A stretch of DNA of 64,000 nucleotides from NCBI RefSeq assembly GCF_000164135.1, contig NZ_GG770554.1, positions 215,787-279,786 on the forward strand, in the 5' to 3' direction. Positions 34,928-42,723 of the stretch are shown here, one piece after another (positions within the stretch are counted from its first letter, which is position 1; the number at the start of each line of letters is the position of its first letter). The position numbers were made by a program, and so were the translations under genes. The stretch is from Mycobacterium parascrofulaceum ATCC BAA-614. GTDB taxonomy: Bacteria > Actinomycetota > Actinomycetes > Mycobacteriales > Mycobacteriaceae. The notes beneath the pieces are model-generated. The model saw nothing but the letters and a program-made list of their open reading frames with translations, searched no databases and had not been told where the DNA came from.

Positions 34928-35629
34928 ATGACATCGGCCCGCAGGATCGGGGCGCCGGACGCGAAGAATCGCGGCCTCCTGCTCGACGCGGCCGAGCAGC
35001 TGATGCTCGAGGAGGGCTATGCCTCCGTCACCTCGCGGCGGCTCGCCAGCCGGGCCGGGCTGAAACCCCAACTGGTGCACTACTACTTCCGCACCATGGA
35101 CGAGCTCTTCCTCGAGGTGTTCCGCCGCCGCGCCGAAGAGGGGCTGCAGGCGCAGGCGCGGGCGCTGCAAAGCCCCCAACCGCTGTGGGCCTTGTGGAGA
35201 TTCGGCACCGATCCCGGCTTCACCCGAATCTCGATGGAGTTCATGGCCTTGGCCAACCATCGCAAGGAGATGCGCGCCGAGATCGCGTACTACGCGGAAC
35301 GCTTCCGCGAGGAGCAACGCCGGGTGGTGGCCGCCGCGCTGCGGCGTTACGGCGCCGAGAGCGAGGACGTGCCGCCGGTGGTGTGGACGGTCCTGATGAC
35401 CAGCCTGTCGCGGTTCCTGGTCCTCGAGCAGGCGGTGGGCATATCCGGCGGGCACGCTGAAACCCTGGAGTTGGTCGAGACCTACCTGCGCCGGCTGGAA
35501 GGCGAACCGCAGCCCGTGGCTGGGGTACCGCCCACCTGGGTGGTTCACCAGGTGCGCAGCGAACAGAGCGCGCCCTTGGGGCCGATCTTGGAGACCACGA
35601 CCTTGCCGTCCACCGACAGGTCGCATTGA
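34928..35629 (+). CDS. TetR family transcriptional regulator
   Basis: 233 residues from ATG 34928 (GGAG six bases before the spacer). The helix-turn-helix is VTSRRLASRAGLKPQLVHYYFRTMDELF (about 36-63). Divergent from the P450 gene, which it probably controls through the TGCTnAGCA sites. The last 28 codons run antisense to the end of the secreted-protein gene at 35545, an unusual 85-base convergent overlap; the family does not require this tail. Confidence 0.9.
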   Translation: MTSARRIGAPDAKNRGLLLDAAEQLMLEEGYASVTSRRLASRAGLKPQLVHYYFRTMDELFLEVFRRRAEEGLQAQARALQSPQPLWALWRFGTDPGFTRISMEFMALANHRKEMRAEIAYYAERFREEQRRVVAAALRRYGAESEDVPPVVWTVLMTSLSRFLVLEQAVGISGGHAETLELVETYLRRLEGEPQPVAGVPPTWVVHQVRSEQSAPLGPILETTTLPSTDRSH

Positions 35630-35973
35630 ATGCCGCCCTGTGCCATGGGTTCGCGGCCGGTAGTGACGGTGACCATCGCCCATTGATCGGGGTTCAACAG
35701 GTTCACCGGTTGAACCCACGGCTTATCCGGGCCGACGTCGGCGTGGACCTGCGGGGTGAAGGCATACGGGTTGTGGCTGTAGTCGGAGAAGAGTGTCGGG
35801 TCCTGGTCCTGGTAGAAGATGTCGACGTAGGCCGGGCTCGTGGACGATACGATGTACACGACCTGATGCCAGACCGGGTCGGCCTGTGCGCGCCCGGTGT
35901 TGACCAGCAGGCCCGTCAGCGCCATCAAGATCGCCGCGCCAGCGCCCAACAGTTTCAACGCGGTGCTTGTCAT
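35545..35973 (-). CDS. Secreted protein, MmpS-like C-terminal pattern
   Basis: 142 residues: signal peptide (LKLLGAGAAILMALTGLLVNTGRAQA, cleavage near residue 32), then a small beta-rich domain ending in GGIQCDLSVDGKVVVSKIGPKGALCSL with two cysteines. That ending resembles the MmpS family and related exported accessory proteins (known pattern, my recognition only). The ATG overlaps the stop of the enoyl-CoA hydratase gene (ATGA), so the two are translated together. Confidence 0.7.
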   Translation of the reverse strand: MTSTALKLLGAGAAILMALTGLLVNTGRAQADPVWHQVVYIVSSTSPAYVDIFYQDQDPTLFSDYSHNPYAFTPQVHADVGPDKPWVQPVNLLNPDQWAMVTVTTGREPMAQGGIQCDLSVDGKVVVSKIGPKGALCSLRTW

Positions 35974-36716
35974 GTCGCTCCTTCGGCTGCCGGGCGCCGA
36001 CTGGCGGTGCGGTTCATGACCCGCTCTGCGGCCCGCCAGTGTGCATCGGCAACCCACAGCCGCGCAAAGGATGCTATCGCTTCGTCCGCAGAAATGCCGC
36101 TGATTGCCCGCTTTATCTCGGTCGCCGGGTGGCGGGCCAGCGACCTCGCGATGGATTGCCAACCCTCGTCGAACGAGGCGCGGGGGAACACCCGGTCCAC
36201 CAAGCCGACTCGCTCGGCCTCGGCGGCGGTGAGGGCGGTTCCGGTACCGGCCAACAACAGCGCCCGGCTCTTTCCGACGAGCTCGGCCAGCCGCTCGGCG
36301 CCGCCCCAGGCCGGCATGATCGCGAGCTCCACCTGATTGAAGGCGATCTTGATGTCGTCGGCCGCCAGCCGGATGTCGGCAGCAACGGCGACTTCGGCGC
36401 CACCGCCGAAGGCATGGCCGTTCAGCGCGGCGATCACTGGAGCCGGAAAGCTGGCAAGCTGATCGCAGATCGCCCGCATCCGCTTGGCCATCGCCGCCGC
36501 GTCCTCTTCGGTGCGCAGCGCGCGCAGCTCCTTGAGGTCGCCGCCGGATACGAAAGCCCGGTCTCCCGCGCCCTTGATCACGAGGGTCTTGGCGCCCCCC
36601 GCCGCATCGAGCGCCTTCTCCAGCTGCTGCATGGTGTCCAGCGCGATTGCGTTGCGCGCGTGCGGGCGGTCGATGGTGAGCACCGCGAGCCCGCCATCGA
36701 TCTCTAGGTCCACCAT
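35970..36716 (-). CDS. Enoyl-CoA hydratase/isomerase family protein
   Basis: 248 residues of the crotonase fold. The oxyanion-hole segments are AFVSGGDLKEL (about 52-62) and HAFGGGAEVAVAADIRLAADD (about 100-120). A Glu lies in FNQVELAIMPAWGG, where hydratases carry one catalytic glutamate; the second is less clear. It should hydrate or isomerise an enoyl-CoA in a beta-oxidation-type pathway. ATG 36716. A pair of GAGAAT-type sites lies 37-60 bases upstream. Confidence 0.88.
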   Translation of the reverse strand: MVDLEIDGGLAVLTIDRPHARNAIALDTMQQLEKALDAAGGAKTLVIKGAGDRAFVSGGDLKELRALRTEEDAAAMAKRMRAICDQLASFPAPVIAALNGHAFGGGAEVAVAADIRLAADDIKIAFNQVELAIMPAWGGAERLAELVGKSRALLLAGTGTALTAAEAERVGLVDRVFPRASFDEGWQSIARSLARHPATEIKRAISGISADEAIASFARLWVADAHWRAAERVMNRTASRRPAAEGAT

Positions 36717-36752
36717 GCGTTATCGCTCCAGTGAAAAAGACTGCGGATCACC

Positions 36753-36780
36753 GATATTGGCATTCTCTTTCGGGGAGAAT
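36753..36780. promoter_or_regulatory. Putative operator region with two GAGAAT-type half sites
   Basis: GATATT-GGC-ATTCTC at 36753-36767 (two mismatches to the perfect palindrome) is followed by GAGAAT at 36775-36780, so ATTCTC and GAGAAT also form an outward 6-7-6 repeat. It lies upstream of the enoyl-CoA hydratase (start 36716) and before the lipoprotein gene at 36832. Confidence 0.4.
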
Positions 36781-36831
36781 AACATCGTCGCAGCAGGTCC
36801 AGAAGTTTGTCACCGAGATCGAGGTGCCAGG

Positions 36832-37254
36832 GTGCATAACCGAATCGTGGTGGTAGCCGCCGCGGCGCTTGTCGTCGGGGGCCTTGACGCCTGTAGCCTC
36901 AAGCCGCAAAGCGCGGTCTCTAGCACGGCGTCGGTGACCGTCAACGGCTACGACACGAACTTCCGTCTAATCAAATGCAGCCAGTTGGAATGGTACCGGA
37001 CCATCGATATCGGCGGCGATTTCGCCGGAGCCAAGGTTGTCATCGATCAACGAGCACAGCCACTAACCGCCGAGTCGGTGCACATTCAAAATCTACGGGG
37101 CTTCACCGGCATGTACTCCGCGCATGACGGGAACGGCGCGGTCACGAACCTGAGCGGCGACAGGTTTACCATCACCGGCACCGCCACCGGCTATAAGTCC
37201 GACAAACCCACCGAACCCGCTACCGCGACGTTCAAGATCGTCGCAACCTGCTGA
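36832..37254 (+). CDS. LpqH-like (19-kDa antigen family) lipoprotein
   Basis: 140 residues from GTG 36832. The signal peptide ends in a lipobox-like GGLDAC, with Cys21 lipidated. The exported domain has VTVNGYDTNFRLIKC and ends DRFTITGTATGYKSDKPTEPATATFKIVATC, matching the known C-terminal pattern of LpqH, in which an internal Cys and the last Cys form a disulfide. The Leu-Asp-Ala-Cys lipobox is weak at the -2 Asp. It lies alone between an enoyl-CoA hydratase and the amidohydrolase pair. Its role is unknown; LpqH is a surface antigen. Confidence 0.78.
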   Translation: MHNRIVVVAAAALVVGGLDACSLKPQSAVSSTASVTVNGYDTNFRLIKCSQLEWYRTIDIGGDFAGAKVVIDQRAQPLTAESVHIQNLRGFTGMYSAHDGNGAVTNLSGDRFTITGTATGYKSDKPTEPATATFKIVATC

Positions 37255-37307
37255 GAGTGCCGGCCAGAACCTCCAAAGGAGGGGCGCGTTGCGATTCGAC
37301 GCTCGTA

Positions 37308-37322
37308 GAGAATAGTATTCTC
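37308..37322. promoter_or_regulatory. Putative operator, perfect palindrome GAGAAT-AGT-ATTCTC
   Basis: A perfect 6-3-6 palindrome 22 bases before the amidohydrolase start at 37345, with the same arms as the site at 5683. It would overlap the ribosome binding region or the transcript start and so fits a repressor site. Confidence 0.6.
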
Positions 37323-37344
37323 GTAAATCAAGAAGGAGGATTCC

Positions 37345-38535
37345 ATGGGCCAGTTGTCGCATCGTGAAGACGTCCCGTTTCCGATCTTTGACGCGGATAA
37401 CCATCTCTACGAGCCGCCGGAGGCGCTGACCAAGTTCCTGCCCAAGGCATACAAGGACTACGTCCAGTACGTGCAGGTCAACGGGCGCACCAAGATTGCG
37501 ATCCGGGGCCACATCAGCAACTACATCCCCAATCCCACGTTCGAGGTGGTCGCCCGGCCGGGCGCGTGGGAGGAGTACTTCAAGTACGGCAACCCGGACG
37601 GCAAGAGCAAGCGCGAGCTGTTCGGTGAGCCGATGCGCGCGATCCCGGCGTTCTTCGAGCCCGGCCCGCGCCTGGAGAAGATGAACGAGCTGGGACTGGA
37701 CCGCACCCTGATGTTTCCGACGCTGGCCAGCCTGCTCGAGGAGCGGCTGCGCGACGACCCGGTGGCCATCCACGTCCTGATCCACGCGCTGAACGAGTGG
37801 CTCGACGAGGTCTGGGGCTTCAACTACCAGAACCGGATCTTCACCACCCCGGTCATCACCCTGCCGATCGTGGAGAAGGCGATCGAGGAGCTGGAGTGGG
37901 CGGTCAAGCGCGGCGCGCGCTGCATCCTGATCCGCCCGGCCCCCGTCCCCGGCTTCCGCGGCCCGCGGTCGTTCGCGGTGCCCGAGTTCGACCCGTTCTG
38001 GGAGCGGGTCGTCGAGCACGACGTGCTGGTCGGCATGCACTCGTCCGACAGCGGCTACTCCCGGTACACCTCCGAGTGGGACGGTGCCGAGCAGGAGATG
38101 CTGCCGTTCCAGACCAACGCGATGGGCATCCTCAACGAGTGGCGGCCCATCCAGGACGCGGTGGGCTCGTGGGTGATCCACGGCGCGCTGTACCGCCACC
38201 CCAAGCTGAAGGTCGCGATCGTCGAGGCCGGGTCGAAGTGGATGACCCCGTTGCTGGACGGCCTGGCCGAGGTCTTCCGGAAGGCCCCGGAAGTCTTCCC
38301 GAGCGACCCCGTCGAGATGGTCAAGAGCCGCATTCACGTCAGCCCGTTCTTCGAGGACGGCATCGACGATCTGGTCAACCTCGTCGGCGTGGACCGGGTG
38401 CTGTACGGCTCGGACTGGCCGCACCCCGAAGGGCTGGCCGAGCCGACGTTCTACGTCAACGCGCTGTCGCACCTGTCGGTCGACGACCAGGCGAAGATCA
38501 TGGGCGGCAACCTCGGCCGGCTCGTCACGGTGTGA
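37345..38535 (+). CDS. Amidohydrolase family 2 protein
   Basis: 396 residues with intact metal-binding motifs: FDADNHLYEP (Asp-x-His near residues 19-21), GMHSSDSGY for the barrel histidine and LYGSDWPHPEG for the C-terminal Asp. Members hydrolyse or decarboxylate cyclic acids; this long form with the PNPTFEVVARPGAW segment is common in mycobacterial catabolic clusters. AAGGAGGA lies just before ATG 37345. It is followed by an acyl-CoA synthetase gene with no room for a separate promoter. The upstream operator groups it with the amidohydrolases at 1.7-4 kb. Confidence 0.9.
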   Translation: MGQLSHREDVPFPIFDADNHLYEPPEALTKFLPKAYKDYVQYVQVNGRTKIAIRGHISNYIPNPTFEVVARPGAWEEYFKYGNPDGKSKRELFGEPMRAIPAFFEPGPRLEKMNELGLDRTLMFPTLASLLEERLRDDPVAIHVLIHALNEWLDEVWGFNYQNRIFTTPVITLPIVEKAIEELEWAVKRGARCILIRPAPVPGFRGPRSFAVPEFDPFWERVVEHDVLVGMHSSDSGYSRYTSEWDGAEQEMLPFQTNAMGILNEWRPIQDAVGSWVIHGALYRHPKLKVAIVEAGSKWMTPLLDGLAEVFRKAPEVFPSDPVEMVKSRIHVSPFFEDGIDDLVNLVGVDRVLYGSDWPHPEGLAEPTFYVNALSHLSVDDQAKIMGGNLGRLVTV

Positions 38536-38575
38536 CGGGATCCTGAACAGCCAACCGTGGCGGACCATCCCCGAG

Positions 38576-39979
38576 ATGGTCTCGACCGCGGCGGACCGGT
38601 TCGGCGACGCGGAAGCGATCGTGGACGGTCCGCTGCGGCTCACCTTCTCCGAAGCGGTCGAGCGAATCCGGTGCGCGGCAGGCGCCTTCGCCGGCCTCGG
38701 CATCGACAAGGGCGACCGCGTCGCGATCTGGGCGCCCAACTCGGCGGAGTGGATCGTCGCGGCTTTCGGGCTGCTCACCGCGGGCGGCGTACTCGTCCCG
38801 GTCAACACGCGGTTCAAGGCCGACGAAGCGGGCGACATCATCACCCGCAGCAAGGCCAGGGCCGTCATGGTCCAGAAGGGATTCCTGGGGCAGGAGTACA
38901 CCGCGCCGGCCGGGATACCGGTCATCGACCTGAAGTCCGATTTCCTTTCCGGCGGCGCCCCGTTCGAGCGCGCGGTGAGCGGTGACGACATCGCCGATGT
39001 CATCTTCACCTCGGGCACGACCGGCCGCCCGAAGGGCGCGATGATGAACCACCGCCAGACGCTGCGCATGTACGAGGAATGGGCGACGCTCGCGGACCTG
39101 CGCGAGGGCGACCGCTACCTGCAGGTCAACCCGTACTTCCACACGTTCGGCCTGAAGGCGGGACTCGTCACGTCGTTTCTGCGCGGCGCGACGATGCTGC
39201 CGGTCCCGGTGTTCGACGTCGGTGAGGTGGTGGATCTCATTGAGCGCGAACGTGTCACGATGCTGCCCGGCCCGCCGACCCTGTATCACTCGTTGCTGAC
39301 GGTCCCCGACAAGGCCAAGCTGTCATCGTTGCGGGCGGGCGTGACCGGGGCGGCCGACATCCCGGTCGAACTGGTCCGCCGCATACACGGCGAATTGCCG
39401 TTCCAGACGCTGATGACCGGATACGGGCTCACCGAGGCCGGCAACGTCACCCTGTCCCGGCCCGGCGACTCGTTCGAGGACGTGGCCACCACCGCCGGCC
39501 TGCCCTGCGACGGGGTCGAGGTGCGCATCGCCGACGACGGCGAGGTGCTGGTCCGCGGCTACGGCGTGATGCAGGGCTACCTCGACGACCCGGAGGGCAC
39601 CGCGGCGGCGATCGACGCCGACGGCTGGCTGCACACCGGGGACCTGGGCAACCTGGACGACGCGGGCCGGCTGCGCATCGTCGGGCGCAAGAAGGACATG
39701 TTCATCGTCGGCGGCTTCAACGCGTACCCCGCCGAGATCGAGGGCTTCCTGATGCACCACCCGGCCGTGGCGCAGGCGGCGGTCATCGGTGTTCCCGACG
39801 AGCGCCTCGGACAGGTGGGCAAGGCGTTCGTCGTCGCGAAAGATGCTGTCACCGCCGAGGAGTTGATCGCCTGGTGCCGCGAACGCATGGCCGGCTTCAA
39901 GGTGCCACGATCGGTCGAGTTCCTGGACGTGCTGCCCCTCAACGCCACCGGCAAGGTGGTCAAGGACCTGCTGCGTTAG
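38576..39979 (+). CDS. Acyl-CoA synthetase (FadD3-like)
   Basis: At least 467 residues of the ANL superfamily: it activates a carboxylic acid with ATP and CoA. AMP motif FTSGTTGRPKGA, then TGYGLTEAGN, the hinge GWLHTGDLG, and the C-terminal lysine in NATGKVVKDLL. Similarity in pattern to M. tuberculosis FadD3, which activates a steroid-ring propanoate, is recognised by eye. The ATG at 38576 cuts into the conserved N-terminus (WRTIPEMVSTAADRFGD), and the frame is open back to the preceding stop, so translation may start further upstream, for instance at CTG 38543; no ATG, GTG or TTG is there. Confidence 0.88.
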   Translation: MVSTAADRFGDAEAIVDGPLRLTFSEAVERIRCAAGAFAGLGIDKGDRVAIWAPNSAEWIVAAFGLLTAGGVLVPVNTRFKADEAGDIITRSKARAVMVQKGFLGQEYTAPAGIPVIDLKSDFLSGGAPFERAVSGDDIADVIFTSGTTGRPKGAMMNHRQTLRMYEEWATLADLREGDRYLQVNPYFHTFGLKAGLVTSFLRGATMLPVPVFDVGEVVDLIERERVTMLPGPPTLYHSLLTVPDKAKLSSLRAGVTGAADIPVELVRRIHGELPFQTLMTGYGLTEAGNVTLSRPGDSFEDVATTAGLPCDGVEVRIADDGEVLVRGYGVMQGYLDDPEGTAAAIDADGWLHTGDLGNLDDAGRLRIVGRKKDMFIVGGFNAYPAEIEGFLMHHPAVAQAAVIGVPDERLGQVGKAFVVAKDAVTAEELIAWCRERMAGFKVPRSVEFLDVLPLNATGKVVKDLLR

Positions 39980-40038
39980 GCCTGCTGGCACCGTCGTATG
40001 CCCGATACGAGAATCGCGTTTCCACAGCTTGTTAGGAT

Positions 40039-40239
40039 TCAGTTAGGCGGTCGCACGGCGGCATCGGCCGAACGCTCAGGAAAAGGTGATAACGTGGTTC
40101 TCCTCGTCGTTACGACCGTCGCGGCTGAATGAATATCGCGCGGGTGCTCGCGCGCTGACGCGTAGCCCGAGTAGGGTTGCCCAACGGCGACGGCCACAAG
40201 AAGACTTGCTACGAGGCAAGCGGTAGAGGAGTTTCGCAT
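40039..40239 (-). CDS. Possible small exported protein
   Basis: A 66-residue reading frame divergent from the Mce-associated pair. The N-terminus looks like a signal peptide (MRNSSTACLVASLLVAVAVG..). The rest is unremarkable, with several Arg and Thr. There is no clear ribosome binding site, so it is uncertain. If it is not a gene, the 297 bases at 39980-40276 are just the promoter region of the Mce-associated pair. Confidence 0.3.
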   Translation of the reverse strand: MRNSSTACLVASLLVAVAVGQPYSGYASAREHPRDIHSAATVVTTRRTTLSPFPERSADAAVRPPN

Positions 40240-40276
40240 TGAGTCAGGAACAGCCTCGTTCTCGGGCTGGTGAGCG

Positions 40277-41200
40277 GTGAGTGGCGGCACCCGCCAGAAT
40301 GCCGCTGAAAAATCGGTTCCGGTGAACGAGGACGAAACGCCAAGCACCGCCGCCGAAATCCGAGCGCTGGCCGAACAGGCCGAGGCCGAGGCCCAAGAAG
40401 CGGAGGCTCTCGCCACCGCGGCGCGCGCCCGCGCCCGCGCCCTTAAGTTGCGCCGCGAGGCCGAACTCGCCGAAGCCAAGAAACAAGCCGCAGAGGAAAC
40501 CGCCGCAGCGGTTCCCGCAGAGGCCGAGCCGGAGGCGACGGCGTCCGTGGCGACCGAGGCGCCCGACGCGGAGGTGGACGCCACCGAGGCTGCGGACGAT
40601 GCGGAAACCGTCGGGGCCGAAGAGTCGGTCGCGGAGGCCGAAGCGGATGCGTCCGCCGACACGGCCCAGCCCGCGCGCCGCCGGCGCCGCCTGTCCGGCC
40701 GCTTTCGTCGTCCCAAGTGGTCGACCCTCGCCGCCAGCCTGGCGGTGCTGGTCATCATCGCTGCGCTGGCGGGCAGCGGCTACATGATCAACGAGCATCG
40801 CGATGCGGTACAGCAGCGTCAGCATGCGGCCGAATTCGTCGCAGCGGCCCGACAGGGTGTCGTGACCCTGACGTCGCTGGACTTCAACAACGCCAAACAG
40901 GGGGTGCAGCGCATCCTCGAGAACTCCACCGGCTCGTTCAAGGACGACTTCGTGAAGATGGCCGACGATTTCACCAAGGTGGTGGAGCAGTCGAAGGTGA
41001 TCTCGCAGGGCAGCGTGCAGGCAGCGGCCGTGGACTTGGACACGATGACGAAGGATTCAGCGGTGGTGCTGGTCGCCTCCACCTCCGATGTCACGAATGC
41101 GGCTGGCGCCAAGCAGGATCCGCGCAACTACCGGTTGATCGTGACTGTCGCCCGCGACGGTCGCCAGCTCAAGATGTCGAAAGTCGAGTTCGTGCCGTGA
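40277..41200 (+). CDS. Mce-associated membrane protein A
   Basis: 307 residues: a long Ala/Glu-rich cytoplasmic helix (AEIRALAEQAEAEAQEAEAL and onward, to about 130), a basic turn RRRRLSGRFRRPKW, membrane segment about 155-175 (LAASLAVLVIIAALAGSGYM) and an exported domain (HRDAVQQRQHAAEFVAAARQ, NNAKQGVQRILENSTGSF). Homologous throughout with the 26205 gene and, at its start, with the broken gene at 9073-9177. GTG 40277 start. Its stop overlaps the next GTG (CCGTGA). Confidence 0.85.
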   Translation: MSGGTRQNAAEKSVPVNEDETPSTAAEIRALAEQAEAEAQEAEALATAARARARALKLRREAELAEAKKQAAEETAAAVPAEAEPEATASVATEAPDAEVDATEAADDAETVGAEESVAEAEADASADTAQPARRRRRLSGRFRRPKWSTLAASLAVLVIIAALAGSGYMINEHRDAVQQRQHAAEFVAAARQGVVTLTSLDFNNAKQGVQRILENSTGSFKDDFVKMADDFTKVVEQSKVISQGSVQAAAVDLDTMTKDSAVVLVASTSDVTNAAGAKQDPRNYRLIVTVARDGRQLKMSKVEFVP

Positions 41201-41871
41201 CCGCAGATAAGACATCGGCTCAAGAGACCGCGGAAGTCGAGGAGACCCCAGAAGTCGCAGAGGTTGAGGAAACGGTTGACGCCGCAAAGCCCGGCGACGC
41301 CGACTCCGCCGAGGACGTCCATGCCGTCGACCACGACAAGGAACCGGGTCGCCTGAAGCGGTTCGCCGCGCGGGCGAGGAAGCGCTCGTCGGGAAAAATC
41401 GTCCCCGCGGTGCTGGCGCTGCTCGTGGTCGCGTCGCTCGCCTTGCTCGGCGGACTGTATTGGTTCTCCTACCGGCCGGACCGCGCGACCGACGCGGCGG
41501 CCGCGAAGTCGGCGATTTCGGCCGCCAGTGACGGGACGGTGGCGGTGCTGTCGTATTCGCCCGACACCCTCGACCGCGACTTCTCTTCCGCGAAGTCACA
41601 TTTGACCGGTGACTTCCTCTCCTACTACGACCAATTCACCCAGCAGATCGTCGCCCCGGCCGCCAAGCAGAAGGCGGTGAAGACCACCGCGGTGGTCCTT
41701 CGGGCCGCGGTGTCGGATCTGCATCCCAATTCCGCCGTGGTGCTGTTGTTCGTCAACCAGAGTACGCAGAGCAAGGATCGACCGGAGCCGACCTTCACCA
41801 ACAGCAGCGTGTCGGTCACGCTGACGAAAGCTGATGGCAAATGGCTGATTTCGTCGTTCAACCCCATATAG
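41197..41871 (+). CDS. Mce-associated membrane protein B
   Basis: 224 residues: an acidic cytoplasmic tail of about 75 residues (EVEETPEVAEVEETVDAAK), membrane segment KIVPAVLALLVVASLALLGGLYW, and an exported domain with YRPDRATDAAA, AASDGTVAVLSYSPDTLDRDF, LSYYDQFTQQIVAPAAKQK and WLISSFNPI. It is the intact counterpart of the frameshifted gene at 7909-8479 and of 25621-26208. No mce genes lie next to this pair, so it is an orphan pair that may serve an Mce system elsewhere. Confidence 0.85.
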   Translation: MTADKTSAQETAEVEETPEVAEVEETVDAAKPGDADSAEDVHAVDHDKEPGRLKRFAARARKRSSGKIVPAVLALLVVASLALLGGLYWFSYRPDRATDAAAAKSAISAASDGTVAVLSYSPDTLDRDFSSAKSHLTGDFLSYYDQFTQQIVAPAAKQKAVKTTAVVLRAAVSDLHPNSAVVLLFVNQSTQSKDRPEPTFTNSSVSVTLTKADGKWLISSFNPI

Positions 41872-41881
41872 GGCCGTCGCG

Positions 41882-42508
41882 TTGACCACAGGCGACATTC
41901 ATTCGATGGTGATCGCGTCGGACTACCGCGTTCCGGATCCCAGCCGGGTCTGGCCGCTGCTCGAGCGCCGGAAGGCGGCGCTGGCCGACATCGGCGCCCA
42001 CCACGTCCTGGTCTACACCTCGACGCATGACTACGGCCGCGTGCTGGTGATGATCGGCGTCCACAGCCGCGAGCCGATCGTGGAGTTGCTGCGCTCCCGG
42101 ATCTTCTTCGACTGGTTCGACGCGGCCGGCGTCGACGACATCCCCGCCGTCTTCGCCGGCGAGATCGTCGACAGGTTCGTCCCGGCGTCCACGGGAACGA
42201 CCGAGGCGCCCGGCGTCGTGGTCGCCACCATCGCCTCCGTCCACGATGTGTCGGCGCTGGCCGCCGAAGTCGCCTCGGCCATGGACCGATTCGTCGCGGC
42301 CGGCATCCGCAAGACCTGGATCTTTCAGGCCTTCGACGACGAGCACGAGGTGCTGATCATGTCCGAGTTGCCCGACGAGGACAGCGCCCGGCGATGGATC
42401 GAGCATCCCGATGCCGCGGCGGAATGGATGTCGGGCGCCGGGGTGGGGCCCTACCCGCCGATATTCGTCGGCCGATTCACCAACATGATGCGCATCGAGG
42501 CGGACTGA
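41882..42508 (+). CDS. Conserved hypothetical protein
   Basis: 208 residues from TTG 41882 (ATG 41906 is an alternative that may be better). Two repeats of an alpha/beta unit are suggested: VLVYTSTHDYGRVLVMIGVHSREPIVELL and IFQAFDDEHEVLIMSELPDEDSARRWI, the sort of pattern seen in dimeric alpha-beta barrel or DUF proteins. No membrane segment or signal. It lies 10 bases after the Mce-associated pair and 12 bases before a Bfd-like gene, so it may be in their transcript. Function unknown to me. Confidence 0.7.
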   Translation: MTTGDIHSMVIASDYRVPDPSRVWPLLERRKAALADIGAHHVLVYTSTHDYGRVLVMIGVHSREPIVELLRSRIFFDWFDAAGVDDIPAVFAGEIVDRFVPASTGTTEAPGVVVATIASVHDVSALAAEVASAMDRFVAAGIRKTWIFQAFDDEHEVLIMSELPDEDSARRWIEHPDAAAEWMSGAGVGPYPPIFVGRFTNMMRIEAD

Positions 42509-42519
42509 GCGGCCACCTC

Positions 42520-42723
42520 ATGTTCGTCTGCCTGTGTAACGGGGTCACCAGCCAAACGGTGACCGAGGCGGTCGAAGCCGGGGCCTGCACGACCAAGGAC
42601 GTCGCCCGGGCCTGTGGAGCGGGCGCCGACTGCGGGCGGTGCCGGCTAACCGTCCAGGCGATATTGCGGTCGTCGAACCCGAACGGCGCGACCGCTCACC
42701 CCGGACCCCAGCCGGGGCGCTAG
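42520..42723 (+). CDS. BFD-like [2Fe-2S] protein
   Basis: 67 residues with the bacterioferritin-associated ferredoxin pattern: CLC near residues 4-6, then [10 protein letters not shown] with the CxxC near residues 37-40. Bfd passes electrons to bacterioferritin for iron release; other BFD domains serve NifU- or reductase-type proteins. No bacterioferritin gene is nearby. The ATG is 12 bases after the hypothetical gene. Its TAG and the opposite-strand TAG of pdc share the CTAG at 42720-42723. Confidence 0.8.
   Translation: MFVCLCNGVTSQTVTEAVEAGACTTKDVARACGAGADCGRCRLTVQAILRSSNPNGATAHPGPQPGR

Noticed and set aside
37093..39069. A 658-codon frame antisense to the amidohydrolase and acyl-CoA synthetase genes
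   Set aside because: No recognisable domain and a composition typical of antisense GC-rich frames.
40009..40023. GAGAAT-CGC-GTTTCC after the FadD gene as a further operator
   Set aside because: Two mismatches in one arm and a position at the 3' side of a gene; not counted among the regulon sites.
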